Part shown: positions 52,120-62,239 of the stretch, in pieces
How positions within the stretch are numbered: position 1 is the first letter of the stretch
Layout of the letters: every line of letters begins with the position of its first letter
Assembly: GCA_030220185.1 (NCBI GenBank)
Contig: JASPKZ010010277.1
Span: forward strand, 958,501 to 1,022,500
Origin: Diploptera punctata
Lineage: Eukaryota; Arthropoda; Insecta; Blattodea; Blaberidae
Length of the DNA: 64,000 nt
Direction: 5' to 3'
Position numbers and translations under genes: made by a program
Notes under the pieces: generated by a model
Databases searched by the model: none
Told to the model about the DNA's origin: nothing
Seen by the model: the letters and a program-made list of their open reading frames with translations, nothing else

Positions 52120-52285
52120 TTCACCGGAGTGGTCTAGGAGTAACACATTTGCCTTAGAAGCAGTGGGTCTCAGTTGAGTTCCTGTCGAATAAAAATTCCA
52201 AGGGTAAGATTTTTTCCGGTATTTTTCCTCATACAAAATAAGGACACTTTAAGACCCAAAACGTTCCTGATTTCATCTGGCCACA
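52120..52285 (+). mobile_element. SINE-2-related SINE, interrupted by a hAT-like element
   Basis: CACCGGAGTGGTCTAGGAGT is the tRNA-like head, with GGTCTCAGTTGAGTTCC in place of the B box. GGTATTTTTCCTCATACAAA and GACCCAAAACGTTCCTGATT follow the SINE-2 core. The 3' end resumes after the MITE at 52924 (CCATATCATATTCG). More diverged than the other SINE-2 copies. Confidence 0.6.
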
Positions 52286-52293
52286 ATGATCAT

Positions 52294-52915
52294 TAGGGTG
52301 GGCGAAAAACTCATTTTTTTATTTGGAAGTTGTAATAGCGCGGAAAAGTTGCGAATTATATAGACAAAACAAAAGAAAACAATATCAAAATCGGTTGACA
52401 TCTTCCGATCGCGCAAAGGCTGTAAAAGTTTGACAAAATATGAAAAAAACTTCATTTTTGAGATTATTTTTAAAATGTTTTAATTAGATGTTTTCGTAAT
52501 GTAATCGTTTGTAACGTCTTCAGATAGAGCCTAAAAACGTTGTGTTTTAATTTGGTTTAGATCAGTTGATATCTTCCGGTAGCGCATTTCCAAAATTTGC
52601 CAGACTAATCAACAAGTTATATTTTTACGCATTTTTGGTATTTGATGAATAACGTCCTGAATATTGAAAGTCAGATCCCACAGATAGACATGAACTTGCT
52701 TAGCAAAGATCAGCAATACCTACTTGATATTAAAAAAATAAATAATTGCAAAAATGAAGTTTTTTTCATATTTTACCATACTTCAGAGTCTTTGCGCGAC
52801 GGGAAGATGTCAACCGATTTTGATATTTTTTCTTTTCTTTTAGCTATATAATTCGCAACTTTTCCGCGCTATTACAACTTCGAAATAAAAAATGAGTTTT
52901 TTTCGGCCCACCTTA
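52294..52915. mobile_element. Non-autonomous hAT-like element (622 bp) with 8-bp duplication
   Basis: It begins TAGGGTGGGC and ends GCCCACCTTA, with inverted arms of about 185 bp (AAGTTGTAATAGCGCGGAAA and its complement; ATCAAAATCGGTTGACATCT and its complement). ATGATCAT flanks it on both sides (52286-52293, 52916-52923), the duplication length of hAT transposition. The central 250 bases have no transposase frame. The target is the end of a SINE. Confidence 0.8.
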
Positions 52916-52923
52916 ATGATCAT

Positions 52924-53066
52924 CCATATCATATTCGTTTTATTTAAAATACATTACTCGTAAAAATACACAATAAAAATACAGATTAATGTTTACATCT
53001 AAAGATTCTATGACAGGATATGAACTTGATGCTAAATCCTCTAATAATAATTGTATTGTATTTAAT
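52924..53066. other. SINE remainder and unassigned spacer
   Basis: The first bases finish the interrupted SINE. The rest is AT-rich. Confidence 0.4.
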
Positions 53067-53432
53067 TGTAAGCCTATGTTTTCCCTTTACAGAGATTTAG
53101 GCGCTCTCCCCCTACAGGGAAGAATTTGAACCATACTAATTTAGTTACACTTGTTTCCGTATGTCATTTTGAGTGGTACGTGGTCAACCAAGGTAGTACT
53201 AGGACGGGAATAGTCGGTAAATTAATGCTTAGAGGACTTTTCATTCAGGCTTAAGGGTTTTTTACGAGCCTGAAAATCTTCGGACTCGGGACCCACGGCT
53301 TAAAGTTCCTCCCGGAGGACTTGCTCCTTGGATTTTTCCATCCTAAAAAATCCATCGACCCCGGCCGGGTTTGAACCCGCGACCATTGGGACCAGAGGCA
53401 AGGAGCATAACCACTAGTCCACCGCGGCCGAC
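53067..53432 (-). mobile_element. SINE-3, near full length
   Basis: The minus strand starts GTCGGCCGCGGTGGACTAGT, has B box GGTTCAAACCC, GGATTTTTTAGGATGG and a 3' end through GTAGGGGGAGAGCGCC. Differs from 8812-9206 mainly by small indels. Confidence 0.75.
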
Positions 53433-53485
53433 TTCACCAAAAAGAAAAATATTTATTGAATGGACTTTAAATTACTAACTGACTA

Positions 53486-53965
53486 ACTAACTAACTTACT
53501 GGTACTGTCAAACCCGTGCAGACATAAGCTTTCCATACATCCTTATTCTGAGCTAAAATTTCGAATCATCCTTTGTATAATCTACCTCCCTTAAATCATT
53601 ATTAATGATATTCTCCCGCTTCATTCTTGGTCCACCAATTAGACTTTTCCATCTGGTTGTTTCTACAAGAAGCTTCCACGCCTCTCTTTCATTCCCCATT
53701 CCTGACCTTCGCAGTCTACGAGGTTAACAATACTTATTATATCAGGTTTCCTATACAAATCATGTAGCTCACTGTTATATAATCTTCTCCATTCGCCTGT
53801 CTGTCCATCTGTCTTTGGTCAAAAAAATCCTAAGAACTTTATTCTCAAATAGGCTACTCGTAATCTTTGTTTCGCCTTTAAAGTAATAGAATCAATTTAA
53901 TATAACTTGGGAAATAACAGTTTTACATATTTTCAATTTCATGTTTTTTTTAGAATGAGGAGCTG
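53486..53965 (-). mobile_element. LINE-A copy A10
   Basis: The plus strand starts near TTACTGGTACTGTCAAACCC, then TAAATCATTATTAATGATAT and CTATACAAATCATGTAGCTC, ending near TTTACATATTTTCAATTTCA. The LINE-A order is kept but indels and substitutions are frequent, making this one of the oldest copies. Confidence 0.7.
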
Positions 53966-54180
53966 GTCCATTGCTACAACGCGCAACCTGGAGGACTAGT
54001 AATTTGTAATCAAGGTTGTCTTCCTCTAGCCTTTAGCGAATCAACACTGAATTACAAGGCAGTAGCTGTTAGTTTTGGTCGCCTCGGATATTTCACTTCC
54101 CCGACACCACCCATATCTTGGAAGCATTCCCCTATCCACCTCCTGGGGAGGCGCCCGATAGGGTACTAACAACCCCACAC
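53966..54180. other. Unclassified GC-richer module
   Basis: GCAACCTGGAGGACTAGTAA and CCTCCTGGGGAGGCGCCCGA stand out from the AT-rich background. It is joined directly to LINE-E at 54181. It may be the 5' side of that insertion or an unrelated repeat. No second copy seen here. Confidence 0.4.
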
Positions 54181-54335
54181 GAATTTGAGAACGATGGATG
54201 AAGTGAAGAGAAGTATGGAAGCTAGATATTTGGGGGAAGAAGATGCTTTAGACAGGAACCTCTGGCGACAAATCACTTTGGGTTGAAGGAGAAACACTGT
54301 ATTGTGGAATATTCCTAAATAAAAAAAAAAGTTTT
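54181..54335 (+). mobile_element. LINE-E 3' coding end and A tail
   Basis: The frame reads MDEVKRSMEARYLGEEDALD, RNLWRQITLG and a stop, then ACACTGTATTGTGGAATATT and AAATAAAAAAAAAAG. The same end is on the minus strand at 2592-2795. Confidence 0.7.
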
Positions 54336-54739
54336 TTTGCGAAAAGGTGGGACAACTATCTCTTGGACTTCAAAATACCTGTTACATAATAATCAAACTT
54401 GCAGATACTTCAGCTCTGTATTGCATGAAATAATGGATATTTTAGAAGGTGGCCTTTGGAATATTCTCTTTGTAAGCATATAGATGGAATGGTATTCGCT
54501 GTCCTGGTTTCCCCGTTTTCGTTACCAATGTAAACATGTAACTTCATTTTTTAACAAATCCTTTAACAATAGTTTGAATAATTTCTAGTTTTGCTGGAAC
54601 TGAACGTACACTTTTTGATTTCTCTGAAGAACAGACATTTAACATAATTATTTAACTACTTTAGACTTAATCTGATAATTAACACTTAATTTTCGATTGC
54701 TCGATTCTACTATTTCATTGTAGCCATTAATTTATTAAT
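54336..54739. other. Unassigned interval
   Basis: AT-rich with no recognised feature. Confidence 0.4.
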
Positions 54740-54985
54740 TTCAAAATTAGACGAAAATATTGGAAGGGTCATATAGAAAGAACGGAAGAAAACCGGCTTG
54801 CAAAAAGAGCTAAAGAAGATAGACCAATGGACGGGAGAAGAACAAGAGGAAGACCAGCCAAGAGATGGATAGACAGTGAATGCACATCCAATATGTCTTC
54901 CTCCGAGGAGTGATTTTGGAAATAAACAGGATGAAAATCCTACAAATTAAGTTTAAGAAGAAGAAGAAGAAAATATTGTAATCAT
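54740..54985 (+). mobile_element. LINE-B-like 3' coding end
   Basis: The frame reads KYWKGHIERTEENRLAKRAK, DRPMDGRRTRGRPAKRWIDS and a stop at 54911-54913, then a GAA-rich tail. The GHIER-NRLAK-GRPAKRW order is diagnostic of the LINE group. Confidence 0.7.
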
Positions 54986-55044
54986 GAGCGTTTAGGTTTG
55001 TCATTATTTAAAATAAAATTATTGAAACTGTATAATTTTTATAA

Positions 55045-55398
55045 GATTTTCATCATCATCATCAGCATCAAGGGCTAGACCTTAAAGTCTATTCCGATCT
55101 CATGTTAGAATTAGTCTGTCCATCTTTTACTGGGTCTTCCTACATTTCTTCGTCCGTCGTTTGTAGTGAAGAATTTGTTTCGGATTTTTTTTGTTATCCA
55201 TTATATTGATACGGTTCATTAATTCATCTCTATATTGTGCAGTTCTATCTAATAGATTGAATAAATTTATTTTTCTATGTTTATTTTCTTTCGTTTCATA
55301 TCTGCTATTTTATAACCAGCCTCACTCATCAAAAAATCTAATTTCTGAAGGATATATTTTTCGTTCCTGGTAGGTTAAGACCCAGTGTTCCGATCCAT
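55045..55398 (-). mobile_element. LINE-B-like copy with (ATC)n tail
   Basis: The tail CATCATCATCATCAGCATCA is at 55050-55070. Minus frames: VYGSEHWVLTYQERKIYPSE, RTAQYRDELMNRINIMDNKK and PKQILHYKRRTKKCRK. Stops are common. Confidence 0.65.
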
Positions 55399-55399
55399 A

Positions 55400-56052
55400 T
55401 ACCATTTATTTATTTAGCCTGGTGGAGTAAAGGCCATGTGGTCTTCTCTTCCACTCACCAGGACAAACATATATTACATCAGAATATAACAATCATAATG
55501 AACTCTAATATTAAATACTAAATGAAGATTTGACCAATAAGCTAATATCTGTTATATTATGATCTATAATACTACCAGTTAATGATAGTTAAGATTAAGA
55601 CTAAAACTAATAATAAAATGTATTCTAGCAAGATAAATTAAATTGTTGGTAGACCGTCCCTGTCTAATGTAGGGGCCTATATATATATATATAAAAAGAA
55701 AAATAATAAGATATAGAAAACTGATTTTATGGATATACAATATTTAAATAAACGAAAATATTTGTTAATTTTAATATTATTTTTAATAAATAATTAGATT
55801 TAGTAATTGTTAACATAATATTCTATCAGTGAGGTGTATAACTTAGTTTGTTTTTGAAGGATGTTATAGTTTGACAGTCTGTGACATAGGGCGGAAGGGA
55901 ATTCCATGTTTTGGCAAGTGAGACTGTAAAAGATAACGAATAATACACAGTGTGATGAGCAGGGATATAAAGAACAATGTGCTGATGGGATCGAGTGTCA
56001 AGATTATGTGTGTCGGAGAGTCTGATGAAGCGGCGTGATAAATAATAATTAT
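55400..56052 (-). mobile_element. CR1/Jockey-like LINE: coding end plus 3' UTR and hairpin tail
   Basis: On the minus strand, 56050-55836 encodes VLYIPAHHTVYYSLSFTVSL, AKTWNSLPPYVTDCQTITSF, KNKLSYTSLI and a stop. The W-NSLP followed by an F-K-L end is the classic C-terminus of Jockey/CR1 LINEs. About 350 bases of 3' UTR then lead to CTGGTGAGTGGAAGAGAAGA, CCACATGGCC and GGCTAAATAAATAAA. This is the copy that ties the orphan hairpin tails to a coding LINE. Confidence 0.75.
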
Positions 56053-56669
56053 CCTAGATTGTGAAGCTTATATGAAATTGTTATTTAAGATTTATTATTC
56101 TAAGATTATTTAGAATTATATTGCTTTGTTGAGTGTTTATTTTATTATGAATGAATTAACTACACGTGGTAGTATAAAGTTTTATATATTAAATTCAGTT
56201 TAGGCTCAAATTCTTAAATTATCTACATTATTATCAAGTGCAAGATAATGAAAATAAAATTTTTATATTGTGGAGTATCGTCTTCTTGAATTTAAAAACT
56301 TAATTAGAAAGTATAATGTAAAGAATTTACTGTTTTAATAATGTAACTACTGTGAAAATTATATCTGCTACATATAAAATATTTCTCTTCCACTCCCTGT
56401 TTGAGAAAGAAACAAAATGCCGTTAGTTCCGCACCACATCCCTTTACAGTATTTATCGTGACACATTAATTGCAATATAAGCAAAAAATGAGTTAAATGG
56501 GCGGAGTGGAACCCAAGCTGAATTCAGTAGCATGTTCAATTAAAATCCAGACGAATGTACAAATGATCCTACAAACTCTAAACTTTTTAAAACTATGAAT
56601 AGAATCCTTAACTCCCCTCAGCATCCCTTTACATTTCTGCTAGTTTTCATATATTGTCTTAAAACCATA
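56053..56669. other. Unassigned AT-rich interval
   Basis: 56053-56380 might be a decayed upstream part of the LINE at 55400-56052, but no motif is firm. Nothing recognised from 56380 on. Confidence 0.4.
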
Positions 56670-56835
56670 ACTTAAATACACGATCGAGAGGGGATTTATC
56701 TCTAGATACACTCTACATCGAAAATCTCACAATTCCAATTACCCATCTGTGGAAATCCCTACCCTCTTACATCAACAACTTCCCGACTAAAAAAAACAGT
56801 ACAAAAATAAGCCTATTGAATATTTCCTTCTAGGA
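56670..56835 (+). mobile_element. Possible Jockey/CR1-like LINE C-terminal scrap
   Basis: The frame reads LDTLYIENLTIPITHLWKSL, PSYINNFPTKKNSTKISLL. LWKSLP followed by a basic end resembles the W-NSLP motif. Short and uncertain. Confidence 0.4.
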
Positions 56836-56876
56836 TATAATATATAACCTAGTTCTAAGTATATTTTTATTTTATA

Positions 56877-57930
56877 CTAGCTAATACCCGGCGTGCGCTA
56901 CTACTCCTAATTAAATGTTAATGTGTTTTTACCACCTGCCGTGCGCTGTTATGATTGCCCGGGAATCTGCTTATCCCGATCTTCATGTCATCAGTGAAAG
57001 ACAAAAAATGGTTATTGTGAGTTATCCGTAGAAGATAAACATATGCTGTCCCGGATTTTTTGTAGAGTTTTTTGAGGTGTACAATTCTGTGTACATTAAT
57101 TTGGAGTATTTGTTATGGTTTTAGGCAGCGTAAGCCATTTAAGCGTCAAAATAGGGACTTTGTTTCACGTTTTTGAGCACAAAGGGTGATTTTTAGGAGT
57201 GAATGGGGTTGAGTATTACAACTCTATTATAGTCTATGTTCATTCCCGGAATCTTCTGAACATTTTCAAAAAAACACATCTCAATCGGATGAACGGTTTG
57301 GCAGAACACGCTTGCCCGGGAATCTACTTATCCCGATCTTCTTGGTATCAATGAAAGACAAAAATTGTTATTGTGAGTTATCCGTAAAAGATAAACATAT
57401 GCTGTCATGTACTTTTTTGTAGAGAGTTTTGAGATATTCAATTCTCTGTACATTAATTTGGTGTATTTGTTATGGTTCAGGCAGCGTAAGCCATTTAAGC
57501 GTCAAAATAGGGACTTTATTTCACGTTTTTCAGTACAAAGGGTGATTTTTAGGGGTGAAAGGGTTGAATATCACAATTCTCTTATAGTCTATGTTCATCC
57601 CGGGAATCTCCTGAACATTATTAAAAAAACATTAAAATCGGATGAACGGCATGACCGCGCATAGAATACGAACAAACAAACAAACAAACAGACATTGATC
57701 TTGATAAAGATTTTCGGGCTGTAAGGCCGTGGTCGTGAGGCTTGTAGTTCCCCGACGTTTCGCCAGAGACTGCGACTGAGACAACCCTTGAGGATGGCGA
57801 AACGTCGGGGAACTACAAGCCTCACGACCACGGCCTACAGCCCGAAAATCTTAATCAAGCATCATCATAGCAACTCTGGCCGTGAACGTTTACGTCAATA
57901 CAAAACAGACATTGATTTTTATATATTAGA
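56877..57930 (-). mobile_element. Non-autonomous Helitron carrying a PLE foldback
   Basis: Minus strand 5' TCTAATATATAAAAA and 3' GCCGGGTATTAGCTAG, with A and T flanks at 57931 and 56876. The interior contains a direct duplication: GTGAGTTATCCGTA through TCTATGTTCAT appears at about 57018-57242 and 57375-57597. The PLE foldback at 57700-57904 interrupts the 5' end. No Rep/helicase gene. Confidence 0.8.
57700..57904. mobile_element. Penelope-like foldback inside a Helitron
   Basis: AAACAGACATTGAT occurs before (to 57699) and after (from 57904) this segment, a 14-bp target duplication. Arms: GATTTTCGGGCTGTAAGGCC and its complement around GAGACAACCCTTGAGGATGG. The centre is shorter than in the 28.9 kb copy, and stem II of the hammerhead core is deleted (TTGAGGATGGCGAAACGTC). 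No coding sequence. Confidence 0.75.
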
Positions 57931-58380
57931 TTATGCACTTCAATTTTCAAATCAATGATCTATTCAAGTCATCGGCTATAGTTAGGCTTCTCAGTTTTGT
58001 AATAAAACCGGATTCTGAATTTATGGAGGGGAGGGAGTTCTAATATTTGGAGTACAGTTAGGGGAGGTACAGTACAGTGAATGCAAATAGTGGAGGATAT
58101 CATTCATGATTAATGACCACACTGCAACCAACTTTTTAATATATTTCACAATAAACAACTGCGGTATAGATACAGCTGGCGGCATTTTTCTCCTAGTGTA
58201 CCATCTGACCTTGATGACAACCTACTCTTCATACAAACACAGTGCTCCTATGTAAACAACACAATTGATTCATAAACCATAGTGTTCCTGTAGCCTGCTT
58301 GTATCTTTGAGTGACGTCAGTAATGTACCAGGAGAAAGTACACGATGCAATATAATTCCGGCGACAAAATCGCAAAGCCT

Positions 58381-58381
<1 letters not shown>
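57931..58381. other. Unassigned interval
   Basis: No recognised gene or repeat. Confidence 0.4.
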
Positions 58382-58418
<37 letters not shown>

Positions 58419-58522
58419 TAATAATAATAATAACAACAATGATAATAATAAAAATAATAACAATAACAACAATAACAATAGTAACAATAATAAAAATAAA
58501 AATAAATAATAATAATAATACT
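58382..58522 (+). repeat. Imperfect (AAT)n/(AAC)n microsatellite
   Basis: TAATAATAA runs interrupted by AACAAC and AAAATA blocks. The poly-asparagine and poly-isoleucine frames are artefacts. Confidence 0.9.
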
Positions 58523-58524
58523 AC

Positions 58525-58982
58525 ACAAGTCATAGGTGAAGCATTTAGACTCAGAAGTAAAAAGGAAATAAAAATATATACAGACATTCATAGTGATATT
58601 ACTCGTAGAAAACGAAGGTTAAAATTTTATGGCCATATTAAACGAATGAACTCAAATAGGCTTACAAAACAGATAATGGAATTCTACGAAAACAGAAGTA
58701 AAGCTCCAGTGGATACTATGAAGTGGATTGATGAAGTCAAAAGGACTTAAATTTGGCAGGAATTACTAAAGAAGATATCCCAGACAGAGATATATTTAGA
58801 ATTAAGGTGAATAAGTGGCAAGTTGACCAAGAGGACAAACTGAAGAAAACAACTAGAACAACTTGGACAGATGATAGAAAACAAGCTCATAGCAAAAGAA
58901 TGAAAGAAATTTAGGCTCAAAGGAAACGCCTCTAAGTACTTTGCGTAGTCCTACATGGGCTCATCCGCAATAAAAAAAGATA
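58525..58982 (+). mobile_element. LINE-D copy 2, 3' end
   Basis: The frame gives QVIGEAFRLRSKKEIKIYTD, RRLKFYGHIKRMNSNRLTKQ, RSKAPVDTMKWIDEVKRT and a stop. A one-base shift then gives DLNLAGITKEDIPDRDIFRI, VNKWQVDQEDKLKKTTRTTW and KQAHSKRMKEI. The 3' end is CCTCTAAGTACTTTGCGTAG, TCATCCGCAATAAAA. Nearly identical to 46562-47000 on the other strand, and includes the part of the protein that copy 1 has lost. Confidence 0.82.
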
Positions 58983-58984
58983 AT

Positions 58985-59545
58985 AATAATAATAGATAGA
59001 TAGATAGATAGATCATCGGTTGATTAATGTCTTTGACATCGTCCGATTCCAATATCCAATTTTGTTGGTCCTTCCAATCTCCTGGTTGTATATGTTTCTC
59101 CTTCGTGTATAAATATATTCTCTGACTCCAGGAGGTTTTAGGTCTTCCTCTGCCTCGTCTTCCCTCTGGTTTCCATTCCAAAACAGATTTTGGTAGCCGA
59201 TCCTATTCCATTCGCTGGACATGTCCGTACCATCTTAATTGCTGAGTTTTAATATAATCTAAAATAGTGTCTTCCATCTTCATTTTCTCCCTTATAACTG
59301 AGTTCCTATTTTTTTCACTTCTTGAAATTCTTGCTGCGCTTCGTATTAAATCCATGTCCGTTGCCAAAAGATATTTATTTGTTTTTGTTGTTAATGGCCA
59401 AAGTTCTGCTCCATAAGTAATGATGCTTTTAACAATTGTATGAAATATATTCATTTTATTTTTATTACTTATATTTTTATCCCACAATAATAATAATAAT
59501 AATAATATTATTACTATTATTATTATTATTACTATTATTATGAAT
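58985..59545 (-). mobile_element. LINE-C-like copy with (GATA)n/(TAA)n edge
   Basis: The minus frame (59203-59616) reads NKMNIFHTIVKSIITYGAEL, LLATDMDLIRSAARISRSEK, LDYIKTQQLRWYGHVQRME, and after a shift FWNGNQREDEAEEDLKPPG. The (GATA)n at 58992-59012 lies at the 3' end. Two frames split the C-terminus. Confidence 0.72.
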
Positions 59546-59632
59546 GGTGGTAGTAGTAGTAATTTCTCAATATCTGTATATTGCATAGGCTTGGTATGTA
59601 TTATTAATATTAACATAGGTTAATGTATGTAA

Positions 59633-59972
59633 GTCCCGCGCCGTAGCCGAGTGGTTAAGGCAGAAAGCCTTGGCGCAGAGCTACGGGACTTGCGCTGGTT
59701 CGAGTCCCCATGGGGGAAGAAATTTTCTCATGGTATTTCGGCCAGTATGGGACCGGTGCCCACCCAGCATCGTGATGCATTTGGGTAGCTACAATAAGTA
59801 GCGGCTCCAGGTTGAGAAAACCAGCTATAACGGCTGGGGGACTCGACATGCTGACCACATGTCACCCCATCACTGGCTGATTATCATCTACCTCTGTGAT
59901 TGAGACATGTGGATGTGAGGCCAGCAGCCGGCTGGTAGGTTAAGGGCCTTGTAGGCCTGTCGCGCCAGGAGT
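59633..59972 (+). mobile_element. SINE-1 variant with different 3' end, 13-bp duplication
   Basis: Head and body match SINE-1 through GGCCAGCAGCCGGCTGGTA. The usual AAAGGGCAACCGCTG end is then replaced by GGTTAAGGGCCTTGTAGGCC and TGTCGCGCCAGGAGT. TTAATGTATGTAA at 59620-59632 and 59973-59985 shows that this end was part of the inserted unit. It lies inside a CR1-like 3' end. Confidence 0.82.
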
Positions 59973-59985
59973 TTAATGTATGTAA

Positions 59986-60045
59986 TACCCTGAGAAGTGG
60001 AAGTGACGAAGTATGGTCTTAACTCCATCAGATAAAATTAACTAT
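59986..60045 (+). mobile_element. CR1/Jockey-like LINE 3' end remnant
   Basis: GAAGTGGAAGTGACGAAGTA, TGGTCTTAACTCCATCAGAT and AAAATTAACTATTATTA are a diverged hairpin-tail module split by the SINE-1 insertion. Confidence 0.6.
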
Positions 60046-60534
60046 TATTAATTTTATTAATTGTGAATAAGAAATTAAAGGATTCCCGGATTAATTTTTG
60101 ACTGAAAATAATATTAGCTAACTTCGTGAAGTAGATAAAGAAGGATAAACAAGTCTCCTATTTACGAACTCACAAGAAAAGATCATGCTCTATTAACTGA
60201 TTAAGGATTGGACACACTAAATTAACTCATTCCTAAATTATTTCTAAGGAATAGACACAACTCTGTCAATTCTGCAACTATTTACTCACAGTAAACTGTA
60301 ACATGTTGGAATCCACCAAATTCAATACTTCTAAAAATATATAAAATACCTGATGATATATCTAAAGCCGTCAATAATACAACTATCATTTCTACATTTG
60401 TGCGTGTTTATTTACTTACTCATTGTGCAAGTATATACATTATAATATGCCCAAATTAACAATAGTTCTTATCGGGCACAGTCCAAAGACAAACGAAAAC
60501 ATAGTACAATTCGTAATAAAATATTATGTATTAA
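60046..60534. other. Unassigned interval
   Basis: AT-rich with no recognised feature. Confidence 0.4.
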
Positions 60535-61464
60535 CTAGCTAATATCCGGCATGCGCTGCTATGACTAAATAAAATAAAATGAATGTGCTTTTATGATTAG
60601 TTGAATAAGTAAAATTAACTATAATTATAAATGTATATTTTTTAGACACCCCGTGTTGATTACCCGGCGTTGCCCAGGAATCTACTTATCCCGATCTTCT
60701 TGACATAAATGAGCTGAAATACGAAAATTAATGTGTTTTATGTTTAGTTAAAGTTAAATAAGTATAGGGAAAATTTTATATCGTAATTATTTTTTGATAC
60801 CCGTGCTGTTTCCCCGTCGTTGTCCGGGAATCTACTCATCCCGATCTTCTAGGTATAAATGAACTGAAGGACAAAAATTAATGTACTTCTTACGATTAGT
60901 TGAATAAGTTAATGAAAAATAATTATAAATGTATATCGTAATTGTTTTAAGATTCCCGTGCTAATTACACGGTGTTGATCTTGGAATAAATGAGCTAAAA
61001 GACAAAATTCGTTATTGTGAGTTATCCGTAAAAGAATACTCGGCATGTTCTGTTATCCTTGCACAGGAATATACATACTTGTCTCGATCTTCTTGGGATC
61101 AATGAAAGGCAAAAATGGTTATAGTGAGTTATCCGTAAGAGATGAATATATGCTGTCGCGGACTTTTTTATAGAGCTTTTTGAGATATTGAATTCTCTGT
61201 ACATTAATTTTGTGTATTTGTTATGGTTTATGCAGCGTAAGCCATTTGAGCGTCCATAGAGCTACTTTGTTCCTCGTTTTCCACTAAAAGGGGCGACTTT
61301 TAAGGGTGCAGGAGTTGAGTACAAATCTCTTATAGCCTAATGTTCATCCCGGAAATCTTCTGAACATTTGCAAAAAGCCCCATCAGAATCAGATCAACGG
61401 TATGGCCGCGCATAAAGAACGAACAAACAAACAAGCGAACAAACATTGATTTTTATATATTAGA
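60535..61464 (-). mobile_element. Non-autonomous Helitron, complete ends, repeated inner module
   Basis: Minus strand 5' TCTAATATATAAAAA, 3' GCCGGATATTAGCTAG, A and T flanks. A module with CCCGATCTTCTTG and GGGAATCTACT is present about four times (near 60665, 60825, 60965 partly, 61070). The GCAACGCCGGGTAATCA phrase near 60655 resembles the element's own 3' end. No protein coding. Confidence 0.8.
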
Positions 61465-61602
61465 TTATCTTATATTTATTGTATATGCTCTACTTAATAA
61501 AACATTAATTGTTAATTAGCTGAAGTGGTTGCAGTATCTGTAAATCATATGACAATACAAGGAATCGCATAATTAATATTATGCAATATCTTAATTCTGT
61601 AC

Positions 61603-61998
61603 ACCGCTGTGGTGAGGTAGTGTGCTGCCTTATCATGCAGCGAGCCCGGTTTCGATCCCACCTCGGGACACGTTTTCTGAGTGAGATCTTTTCGGGGTTT
61701 TTCCTCACCTGTGAGGAAAATATCGGGATAATTTAAGGCCCAAACGGTCCCTGAACAGCGTCTGGCCATCATTAACACCAATATCATATTCACCTCATTA
61801 GATTAAATTTAGGTTTAAGGCCTCTCCTGGCGCACTATTACTCATCGCCATCACCCATCATATCAATGGGGCAGCGTAACCCCGCCTTTCAGGCGTCCCG
61901 ACCTCAGAACTGGGTTACAATACACCAATGTCAAGAGAGAATACCTGAATACCTGAAATGTCGATTGGCAAACAGGTGGCATTGAAAAAATTCTTAAA
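61603..61998 (+). mobile_element. SINE-2b, near full length
   Basis: Head CCGCTGTGGTGAGGTAGTGT, B-box-like GGTTTCGATCCCACC, GTGAGATCTTTTCGGGG core, and the b-type 3' end GGTTTAAGGCCTCTCCTGGC, AGCGTAACCCCGCC and AAATGTCGATTGGCAAACAG. Good match with 4566-4936. Confidence 0.75.
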
Positions 61999-62239
61999 CC
62001 TTATATTCGGTATTCCTCGCCGGTTTTAGATACTTCTAAAGGCTCGTTTCCATTGTGACAAGGCGCAACATATACTGGCACATGTTGCGCATCATTATTT
62101 TTGTAATGTTTCCAATTTCCTGCGGCATCTGCAACATTAGTATAGAGGTTTGGAGAGCAAGACTACCGTTTCAGTATATACAGTGAATCAGATACAGTGC
62201 TATACAGTGTTTCTTGAAGTTCAAATATTTGAGTGATTA
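61999..62239. other. Unassigned spacer
   Basis: 62063-62090 contains a small hairpin (GCGCAACATAT and CATGTTGCGC). Otherwise nothing recognised. Confidence 0.4.
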
